DNA of 59,304 nucleotides, taken from the NCBI GenBank assembly GCA_029776155.1, contig JAKOTU010000006.1, positions 35,102-94,405 on the forward strand. The letters run 5' to 3'. Shown here one piece after another: positions 53,095-59,304 of the stretch; position 1 is the first letter of the stretch; the number at the start of each line of letters is the position of its first letter. This stretch comes from Bacillota bacterium. Its GTDB lineage: Bacteria > Bacillota > Limnochordia > Darwinibacteriales > Darwinibacteriaceae. The position numbers and the translations under genes were made by a program. Under the pieces are notes generated by a model, which saw nothing but the letters and a program-made list of their open reading frames with translations, was not told where the DNA came from and did not search any database.

Positions 53095-54031
53095 CTGGCA
53101 GCTCCCCACCGATCATCTCGGGATACAGTTCCAAAATCTCGCCAAAGAAGAGCTCAATCAGCCCCCTGGCCTCCTCCTGGGGGTACACCTGAAGATGGAT
53201 GCGGCCCAGGGACTCTTCCACCACCTCGGCAGGCTGCCCGAAGTACTTGGCAGCCAAGGCCGCAGCCTCATGGGGATGTTCGCTCACCCAAACTGCACCG
53301 GCCCGGTAGCCCTCCCCGATCAGGGCTGTGAGCTCGGGATGTTCCCGGGCAAAGGCGCCCCGCACAAACAGGCCCACGAAGGGGATGCGCTCCTCGCCGC
53401 CGTGAACCTTGCCCCATTCCGCCTGAATATCTAAGGAAAGGACGGCTTCAGGATAGCTGTTGAGGGTAATGGTTACCAAAGGCTCTGGCAGAATGATGGC
53501 ATCCAGCCTGCCCAGCTGGAACGTGCGCGCCCCATTGTTGGAGGGCAGGTACACAAAGTCCACCAGATCTAAATCCGCCCCACTTTTCTGCAAGAAGTAG
53601 CGGGCCAGAAAATCCAAGGGACCGCCCTGGAGTGGCAAACAGAGGGACTTGCCCTCCAGATCCAGCCAGCTTGCTGCCTGGAAGCCCCTGGTCAGCAGGT
53701 AATCAATGCCCCAGGTGTTGGTGTTCACAAGCCTAAGGTCCAAACCCTTGCTGTAGGCCTTGGCTCCCACATTCACCCCTGTGACCAAGAAGTCCACATT
53801 ACCGGTGGCCACCAGGGAGATACCCCGCTGATGGTCCTGGGAGATGAAGAACTCCAATTCAGCCTGTTCAGCCAAGGCACCGCTTTCTTCCAGCCAGAGC
53901 AGGGGCAGCAGGCCCGCGGCCGGGGGGCCTTGAATGCGTACTTTGATGGGCTGGGCCCAAACCCCTCCGGATAAGCCCAGTAACAGAGCCGCAAGGCAGA
54001 TGAGGAGTAACGATTGGAATCTGGTGCGCAT
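53075..54031 (-). CDS. NMT1/SsuA-type ABC substrate-binding protein
   Basis: This is a periplasmic-type binder with a signal peptide (LLLICLAALLLGLSGGVWA). The mature part carries PIKVRIQGPPAAGLLPLLWL and ends near EMIGGELPDDHF. The family serves nitrate, sulfonate, taurine or pyrimidine-type compounds. The ATG at 54031 is selected because GGGGAGGG precedes it; an upstream in-frame start at 54058 overlaps hydA. It begins 28 bases after the hydA stop on the same strand, so it is in line with the hydrogenase operon. Confidence 0.9.
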   Translation of the reverse strand: MRTRFQSLLLICLAALLLGLSGGVWAQPIKVRIQGPPAAGLLPLLWLEESGALAEQAELEFFISQDHQRGISLVATGNVDFLVTGVNVGAKAYSKGLDLRLVNTNTWGIDYLLTRGFQAASWLDLEGKSLCLPLQGGPLDFLARYFLQKSGADLDLVDFVYLPSNNGARTFQLGRLDAIILPEPLVTITLNSYPEAVLSLDIQAEWGKVHGGEERIPFVGLFVRGAFAREHPELTALIGEGYRAGAVWVSEHPHEAAALAAKYFGQPAEVVEESLGRIHLQVYPQEEARGLIELFFGEILELYPEMIGGELPDDHFYF

Positions 54032-54058
54032 GGACTTCCCTCCCCGACTATGGTGCAC

Positions 54059-55777
54059 TTACCTTGGGCGAGCCTGGTAAGTGGTATGCAGCAGTTCATG
54101 GGATGTTCCGCTTAAGGGTTCACCTAAGAACTCAGCGTAGAGCTGAACGATATCGGGATTCTCGTGGGATTTGCGGATTGTTTTGTGCCGGTCGATCTGG
54201 GCCAGACCCTTGGCCCGTTTGGCCCTGTTCTCCCGGCTGTTGGGCAGGGGCTGTCCGCCGCCGCCTACGCAGCCGTGGGGGCAGGCCATAATTTCGATCC
54301 AATCCAGGTCGCTGGTGCCCGCCCGCACCTCGTCCAGAATACGGGAGGCTTCGGCCAAACCGCTCACCACCGCGATCTTATACGTGCGGCCCCCGATTTC
54401 CACCTCGGCCCGTTTGGTGCCCAAAAAGCCCAAATTCAGGCGGTCCAGGGGCTCGCCAGTGAGCACTTCCTTAACTGTCCGCAGGGCCGCTTCGGTCACC
54501 CCACCGGTTGTGCCGAAGATCGTGGCCGCGCCAGATTGATTGCCCATAACGGTGTCGTAGTGGCCCTCGGGGAGGTGGACAAAGTCGATGCCCACTTCTT
54601 TGATCATGCGGGCCAGTTCCCTAGTGGTGAGCACCGCATCCGTATCCTGGAAGCCGCTGTCCCTGTGCTCTTCCCTGTTTTTCTCGAACTTCTTGGCTGT
54701 GCAGGGCATGATGGACACGGTGAAAAGGCTCTCCGGGTCCAGCCCCCTCTTCTGGGCATAGTACGTTTTGGCCAGGACCGAGAACATCTGCTGCGGCGAT
54801 TTTGCTGAGGAGAGGTGGGGCAGCAGATCGGGGTAGTTGTGTTCAGCATACTTCACCCAGCCTGGGCAGCAGGAGGTGATATGGGGCAGGCTCTTGTTCC
54901 CTTGAATCCGAGCGATAAACTCCCGACCCTCTTCCATAATCGTGAGGTCGGCACTGAACTCTGTGGAAAAGACCCCGTCAAAGCCGAGCATACGCAGGGC
55001 CGTAACCAACTGACCGGTGACCACAGTCCCCGGTTCCAAGCCGAATTCTTCGCCGATGGTGGCCTGGATGGACGGGGCGGTCTGCACCACCACAAACTTC
55101 TCGGGGTCTTCCAGGGCCCGCCATACCGCGTCGATTTCGCTCACCTCAGTGATGGCCCCAACAGGGCACACCGCGGCGCATTGACCGCAGTTGGCACAGT
55201 TAATTTCGCTCAAAGGCAGATCGAAGGCGGTGGTCACGATGGACGAAAAGCCCCGGCCGGCGAAATCCAAAGCGGAGACGCCTTGAATCTCCTCGCAGGC
55301 CCGCACACAGCGGCCGCAGAGGATGCATTTGTTGGGGTCCCTCCGCAAGGCGGGACCGCTCTCATCGGCGGGCAGATCCCGCTGCTCTCCGCGCAGGCGT
55401 TCCACATCTTCCTTGGTCACCCCCAGCTTATAGGTGATCTCCTGCAGCTCGCAGCTGCCGTTGCGGTAGCAGCTCAGGCAGTCCTGGGGGTGGTTGGCCA
55501 GCAGCAGCTCCACATTCCTGCGCCGCGCCAGGCGGGCCCGGCTGCTGCGGGTACTGATCTCCATGCCGTTGATAACCTCGGTCACGCAAGAGGCAAGCAG
55601 CCTCTTGGTGCGCACATCTTCCACCATGCACACCCGGCAGGAACCGCGCAAGGACAGATCCGGATGGTAACAGAGGGTGGGAATCTCGATGCCCACCGCT
55701 CGGGCCGCATCGAGGATGGTGGTTCCCGGTTCAACCTGGATAGTCTGTCCATCTATGGTTAGGGTGATTCTGCTCAT
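54059..55777 (-). CDS. hydA: [FeFe] hydrogenase catalytic subunit (HydA)
   Basis: This subunit carries the H-cluster and makes or uses H2. The 572 residues start with a [2Fe-2S] domain (Cys36, 47, 50, 64), a His-Cys cluster (His96, Cys100, 103, 109) and two [4Fe-4S] sites (Cys151-161 and 194-204). The H-cluster motifs are L1 TSCCPGW (301-307), L2 MPCTAKKFE (357-365) and L3 EIMACPHGCVGGGGQP (495-510). L1 has Gly where most enzymes have Ala. With the NuoF- and NuoE-like partners it is a trimeric, probably electron-bifurcating NADH/ferredoxin enzyme. Confidence 0.96.
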   Translation of the reverse strand: MSRITLTIDGQTIQVEPGTTILDAARAVGIEIPTLCYHPDLSLRGSCRVCMVEDVRTKRLLASCVTEVINGMEISTRSSRARLARRRNVELLLANHPQDCLSCYRNGSCELQEITYKLGVTKEDVERLRGEQRDLPADESGPALRRDPNKCILCGRCVRACEEIQGVSALDFAGRGFSSIVTTAFDLPLSEINCANCGQCAAVCPVGAITEVSEIDAVWRALEDPEKFVVVQTAPSIQATIGEEFGLEPGTVVTGQLVTALRMLGFDGVFSTEFSADLTIMEEGREFIARIQGNKSLPHITSCCPGWVKYAEHNYPDLLPHLSSAKSPQQMFSVLAKTYYAQKRGLDPESLFTVSIMPCTAKKFEKNREEHRDSGFQDTDAVLTTRELARMIKEVGIDFVHLPEGHYDTVMGNQSGAATIFGTTGGVTEAALRTVKEVLTGEPLDRLNLGFLGTKRAEVEIGGRTYKIAVVSGLAEASRILDEVRAGTSDLDWIEIMACPHGCVGGGGQPLPNSRENRAKRAKGLAQIDRHKTIRKSHENPDIVQLYAEFLGEPLSGTSHELLHTTYQARPR

Positions 55778-55798
55778 GGCACATCTCCTTTCTCCGCC

Positions 55799-57670
55799 TT
55801 AAGCGCCCTGGGCAATGGCGTGAACTGGGCATTTGGCTGCACAGGCGCCGCACAGGATGCAAGCCTCCGGATCAATGGAATGGGGTTTGCGGCGCTCTCC
55901 GCTCACCGCGCCCACAGGGCAGGCCCGAATGCACAGCCCGCAACCGATACAGAGCTGTCCATCGATGGCAAAGGGAGCACCCATGCCCGCGCACACATTG
56001 GCGGGGCAGCGCTTGTCCTTGATATGCGCTTCGTACTCAGCCCGGAAGTACTGCAAAGTGCTCAACACCGGATTGGGCGCCGAGCCCCCCAGCTGACAGA
56101 GGGAGGTATCCCGGATATGGTGCCCCAGCTCCTCCAGGAGTTCCAGATCCCCTTCCCGGCCTTCCCCTGAACAGATGCGGTCCAGAATCTCCAGCATGCG
56201 CTTGGTCCCTTCCCGGCAGGAGGTACATTTTCCGCAGGACTCGTGCTGGGTGAAGCGGAGGAAGAAGCGGGCCACGTCCACCATGCAGGTACTTTGATCC
56301 ATGACCACCATGCCGCCGGAGCCCATCATGGCCCCCACTGACCTTAAGGACTCATAGTCAATGGGCAGATCCAACAGTTCCGCGGGGATGCATCCCCCCG
56401 AGGGGCCGCCGATTTGGACCGCCTTCAACTGGCCGCCTCCCGGTACCCCTCCGCCGATATCGTAGATCACTTCCCGCAGGGAGAGGCCCATGGGAACCTC
56501 CACCAGCCCCGTGTTGGCGATCTTACCCGTGAGGGCAAAGACCTTGGTGCCCGTACTCCCTTGGGTGCCGATGCTGCTGAACCCTGCGGCCCCTAAGCGG
56601 ATCAGCTCGGGGACATTGGCAAAGGTCTCCACGTTGTTGATGTTGGTGGGCTTGCCCCACAGGCCGGATTGGGACGGGAACGGCGGTTTGGGCCGGGGCA
56701 TGCCCCGCTTGCCTTCAATGGACGCCATGAGCGCCGTTTCTTCGCCGCACACGAACGCCCCTGCGCCCTTTTTGATCTGCAGGTTGAAACTAAAACCGCT
56801 GCCGAAGATGTCCTCGCCCAAAAAGCCCCGCTCCCTGGCCTGCTGCAAGGCCAACTCCAGGCGTTTGATGGCCAGGGGGTATTCGGCTCGGACGTAAATA
56901 TAGCCTTCATCGGCGCCAATGGCATAAGCGCCGATGATCATGCCTTCAATCACCCGGTGGGGATCACCCTCCAAGAGGCTCCGGTCCATGAAGGCCCCCG
57001 GGTCGCCTTCGTCCGCATTGCAGATAATGTACTTTTTGGTGCTGGGGGTCTGGCGGGTCAGTTCCCACTTCAGGCCCGTGGGAAAGCCGGCGCCGCCCCT
57101 CCCCCGCAGCCCTGCGCGCTTAACTTCCGCGATCACCTCTTCTGGCGTCATTTCGGTCAGGGCCTTAACGCAGGCTTCATAGCCGCCAGCGGCTATGTAC
57201 TCCTCAATGTTTTCCGGATCGATGCGGCCGCAGTTGGCCAGGGCCAGTCTCCGCTGCTTTCTGTAGAAGTCAAGCTCATCATAACTGGGAACATTCTCCG
57301 CCCGCAGCTCTCCCGCTGGGAACTGGGCTACGGCCAGCTCTTCCACGATGCTTCCGTTGAGCACATGGCTGGCAATAATGCGGGGAACGTCCTTCACCGC
57401 GACATTGCCGTAGGTAACCCGGGGCCCGCCGGGTAGTTCCACATCCAGGAGGGGCTCCCTTTGGCACATGCCGATGCAGCCTGTCTGGGCCACAACCACA
57501 TCCAGCCGCCTGCTTTCCACTTCCTGCACCACAGCGTTGAACACGTCCTTCGCGCCCGCGGCAATGCCACAGGTGCCCATGCCCACAACGATCCTGGGCT
57601 TGGCCCTTCCGTTTTGGGCCTGCTGCTGCAGGGCCGTCCTCAGTTCGCGCAGTTCCGCAGCGTTTTTCAT
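55799..57670 (-). CDS. hydB: Hydrogenase NADH-binding subunit (HydB, NuoF-like)
   Basis: This subunit carries FMN and the NADH site. The 623 residues have a thioredoxin-like N-terminal domain with MGTCGIAAGAKD and TGCIGMCQ, the NuoF core (GLRGRGGAGFPTGLKW and ADEGDPGAF), an SLBB-type region and a [4Fe-4S] motif ESCGKCTSCREGT. A C-terminal ferredoxin extension carries CIGCGLCIRACP and CILCGACAAKCP. This architecture is typical of bifurcating HydB. The start overlaps hydC by 4 bases and hydA begins 21 bases later. Confidence 0.96.
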   Translation of the reverse strand: MKNAAELRELRTALQQQAQNGRAKPRIVVGMGTCGIAAGAKDVFNAVVQEVESRRLDVVVAQTGCIGMCQREPLLDVELPGGPRVTYGNVAVKDVPRIIASHVLNGSIVEELAVAQFPAGELRAENVPSYDELDFYRKQRRLALANCGRIDPENIEEYIAAGGYEACVKALTEMTPEEVIAEVKRAGLRGRGGAGFPTGLKWELTRQTPSTKKYIICNADEGDPGAFMDRSLLEGDPHRVIEGMIIGAYAIGADEGYIYVRAEYPLAIKRLELALQQARERGFLGEDIFGSGFSFNLQIKKGAGAFVCGEETALMASIEGKRGMPRPKPPFPSQSGLWGKPTNINNVETFANVPELIRLGAAGFSSIGTQGSTGTKVFALTGKIANTGLVEVPMGLSLREVIYDIGGGVPGGGQLKAVQIGGPSGGCIPAELLDLPIDYESLRSVGAMMGSGGMVVMDQSTCMVDVARFFLRFTQHESCGKCTSCREGTKRMLEILDRICSGEGREGDLELLEELGHHIRDTSLCQLGGSAPNPVLSTLQYFRAEYEAHIKDKRCPANVCAGMGAPFAIDGQLCIGCGLCIRACPVGAVSGERRKPHSIDPEACILCGACAAKCPVHAIAQGA

Positions 57671-58188
57671 CCTGCGGCCACCTCCGTTTCAGTCCCCTTG
57701 CGGTAGCTGTCCAAAATGCCCTTTACGCTCTCTGGGCTTACCCGTCCGTGGGTATCTTCGTCCACCATGATCACAGGAGCCAGCCCGCAGGCCCCGATAC
57801 AAGCCACGGTCTCCAATGTGAACTCCAGGTCTGCGGTGGTCTGCCCCGGGGTAATGCCCAGCTCTTTCTGGAAAGCCTTGAGCACCTCCCCGCCGCCCCG
57901 CACATGGCAGGCGGTTCCGGTGCACACCTTGATCACGTGTCTTCCCCTAGGTTGGAGATGGAACTGCGCGTAAAAGGTGGCCACACCGTACACCTTGCTG
58001 AAGGAGATGTTCAGCTTACGGGCAACTTCCCGCAGCACTTCCCGGGGCAGGTAGCCATAAGCCTCCTGGGCCTCCTGGAGGATGGGCACTAGATAGCGCT
58101 CTTCCCCGGCGTATCTGCTCAAGATCTGGTGCAGGGGCTGAAGGTACTTCTGCAAGTTTTCTCTGTCCTGACCGCACATGCACGCCAT
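57667..58188 (-). CDS. hydC: Hydrogenase [2Fe-2S] subunit (HydC, NuoE-like)
   Basis: This thioredoxin-fold subunit passes electrons between HydB and the other centres. It has 173 residues with the helical start and four cluster cysteines: CTGTACHVRG (two) and CIGACG (two). The ATG at 58188 is chosen because GAAGGAG lies 8 bases upstream; the reading frame extends further without support. It is the first gene of hydC-hydB-hydA and is driven by a strong promoter at 58424. Confidence 0.95.
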   Translation of the reverse strand: MACMCGQDRENLQKYLQPLHQILSRYAGEERYLVPILQEAQEAYGYLPREVLREVARKLNISFSKVYGVATFYAQFHLQPRGRHVIKVCTGTACHVRGGGEVLKAFQKELGITPGQTTADLEFTLETVACIGACGLAPVIMVDEDTHGRVSPESVKGILDSYRKGTETEVAAG

Positions 58189-58396
58189 GCTTTCAACTCC
58201 TTCGACCGTTTTCACCCGCCGCCAGCCGAGGCTGCGCAGGTATATCAAAGTTTGTTTATCCTTAACGATTACTATGGGTATGGGAGCATTCCTGCTCCTG
58301 TTTTCTGCGCAGAGTTACTATTTGAGTTACTACTTCCCTTGCGCCCTGCCGGGTCTTCCTGCATCTCCCCCCTTCCCCCAGGATCCTTAGTTGGAC

Positions 58397-58416
58397 TTCG
58401 TTATTTTTTTCACGAA
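58397..58416. promoter_or_regulatory. Inverted repeat over the hydCBA start point, possible redox-repressor site
   Basis: TTCGTTA (58397-58403) and its near-inverse TCACGAA (58410-58416) flank a T run. It begins a few bases downstream of the -10 box, where a repressor would block transcription. Rex would suit an NADH-linked hydrogenase, but the match to the known TTGTTAA/TTAACAA consensus is only partial. Confidence 0.45.
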
Positions 58417-58423
58417 CAACCTT

Positions 58424-58453
58424 ATTATAAAGGAGCCGCCGACAGAGAGTCAA
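58424..58453 (-). promoter_or_regulatory. Sigma-A promoter of the hydCBA operon
   Basis: The -35 TTGACT (58448-58453) and perfect -10 TATAAT (58424-58429) are 18 bases apart on the minus strand. The -35 lies inside a hairpin (GGAGCCG 58432-58438 with CGGCTCC 58454-58460) that may end the upstream gene. The leader to hydC is about 230 bases, in which I recognise no riboswitch; AGTAACTC occurs twice in it. Confidence 0.82.
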
Positions 58454-58503
58454 CGGCTCCCAGGTCAAATCTTTGGGGGTGTTCTGTTACGGATCTATTA
58501 GGC

Positions 58504-59304
58504 TCACTTCACCCCATTCCTCGTTTTCCACACTTCCAAGATGGAAGCAACCAGGGTTTCCACCGCGCTGATGGCCTCCTTGACTTGAATGGCCGCTTGG
58601 CTGGAGCGGTCTGAGAGCTGCCCCACCTCTTCGGCGACCACAGCAAAACCCCGACCTAAATCCCCGAGCCTGGCGGCTTCGATGGTGGCGTTAATGGATA
58701 CCATCTTGGTTTGGCGGGCGATATAGGTAATGGCGTTCACCAGCTCGCCGATCTTCTCCGGGATTTTGGCAAGATCGGCCATCATCTCCTCCACCATCTG
58801 TTCCTGTTCCCGGAACCTGGCAGCGGCCTCAGCCCTTTCCTTCTCCAGCTGTTTCTCCACACTGATATCCTGCCCGAAGCCAACCAGACCAAGGATCCGC
58901 CCGTCCTCGCCCACAATGGGCAGCTTGGAGGTGCGCAGCCACCTCTCCCGACCGTTTTCTTCGGAAAGCAGTTCTTCCCGGTCGATAATGGCCTTGCCCT
59001 GCTTTAAAACCACGGCATCATCCCGCCAGAACTGCTCGGCAATATGCCGCGGGTAGAAATCAAAATCCGTTTTGCCCAGCACCTGGGCTTCATCGGTCAG
59101 TCCCTGATTTTCCAGATCCACCCGGTTGGCCAAAATCTTGCGCCCCTCCGGATCCTTGGCGTAAATGGCCGTGGGCAGATTGTCAATGATGGTCCGCAGC
59201 AGCTTCCGCTCCCAAGCCAGGGCTTCTTCCAGCTCACGGATTTTGTCCTGCGCGGCCTGCAGATCCAGATGCTCCAACTCCGACAGCTGGTTCCTCATCC
59301 CCAT
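58504..59304 (-). CDS. PAS-domain protein with short chemoreceptor-type signalling tail (may be incomplete at the 5' end)
   Basis: The product begins at the window edge, so its true start may lie outside. It has a coiled segment ([19 protein letters not shown]), a PAS domain ([20 protein letters not shown] through [13 protein letters not shown]) and a C-terminal helical part with the chemoreceptor hairpin motif [25 protein letters not shown], split by one residue. No membrane segment is visible. It is likely a soluble redox or ligand sensor feeding a chemotaxis-type pathway. It lies just upstream of the hydrogenase promoter on the same strand. Confidence 0.82.
   Translation of the reverse strand: MGMRNQLSELEHLDLQAAQDKIRELEEALAWERKLLRTIIDNLPTAIYAKDPEGRKILANRVDLENQGLTDEAQVLGKTDFDFYPRHIAEQFWRDDAVVLKQGKAIIDREELLSEENGRERWLRTSKLPIVGEDGRILGLVGFGQDISVEKQLEKERAEAAARFREQEQMVEEMMADLAKIPEKIGELVNAITYIARQTKMVSINATIEAARLGDLGRGFAVVAEEVGQLSDRSSQAAIQVKEAISAVETLVASILEVWKTRNGVK

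Noticed and set aside
1..59304. CRISPR array, insertion sequence, prophage or rRNA operon.
   Set aside because: No regularly spaced repeats, transposase, phage structural gene or rRNA sequence was seen in the window.

Overview
The window reads as a piece of chromosome from an anaerobic, fairly GC-rich member of the Bacillota (Firmicutes). The evidence is the global regulator CodY; the low-GC-Gram-positive-type block hflX-tdk-DUF1385-prfA-prmC-sua5; LL-diaminopimelate aminotransferase; a K+-dependent-type membrane pyrophosphatase; a trimeric NADH-linked [FeFe] hydrogenase; an S-box (SAM-I) riboswitch; and strong AGGAGG ribosome sites with sigma-A promoters. Genus cannot be fixed by reading alone; a clostridial or Limnochordia-like anaerobe would fit.

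Layout. 1-6442 (minus): translation-quality genes hflX, tdk, a TrkA-C membrane protein, a DUF1385 protein, prfA, prmC and a truncated sua5. 6514-9456: dinB, codY, a bacterioferritin-like gene and tRNA-Leu(CAG). 9457-13432: a sparse accessory stretch with a YjfB-like protein, a broken UPF1-type helicase and a ribbon-helix-helix protein next to a 22-bp perfect palindrome. 13433-17860 (minus) is the most unusual part: two tandem small proteins that join a Nif11-leader-like domain and GG motif to a zinc ribbon, then a promoter, a complete SAM-I riboswitch and terminator, an unknown 120-residue gene, a WD40 lipoprotein and a VOC protein. 17871-20891: hppA and a small membrane protein. 20999-26940: a dioxygenase-like VOC protein, then an RpiR regulator, a sugar-type ABC importer and a metallophosphoesterase. 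26942-32530: UDG-family, GNAT, chemoreceptor, VOC, LysR and YeiH genes. 32534-39461: a TetR-controlled ABC-2 exporter and the dapL-nadE-pyrG cluster. 39516-47361: a large lipoprotein with an in-frame amber codon, an orphan DNA methylase, an M20 peptidase, a CPBP protease, a double GNAT and an EamA transporter. 47360-51531: an orphan LivK-type binding protein, hemerythrin, a LacI regulator and a Dps-like protein. 51608-58453: hydCBA followed without a gap by a complete NMT1/SsuA-type ABC importer. The window ends in a PAS/chemoreceptor-signalling protein.

Taken together the genes suggest a fermentative, sugar-importing anaerobe that disposes of electrons as H2, uses pyrophosphate to energise its membrane and keeps oxygen and iron defences (ferritin-like, Dps-like, hemerythrin). 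Several genes are broken by one-base homopolymer differences or by single in-frame stops while everything around them stays intact. Recent decay, recoding and assembly error are all possible. The most promising unexplained biology is the SAM-riboswitch operon with the adjacent Nif11-like zinc-ribbon pair.
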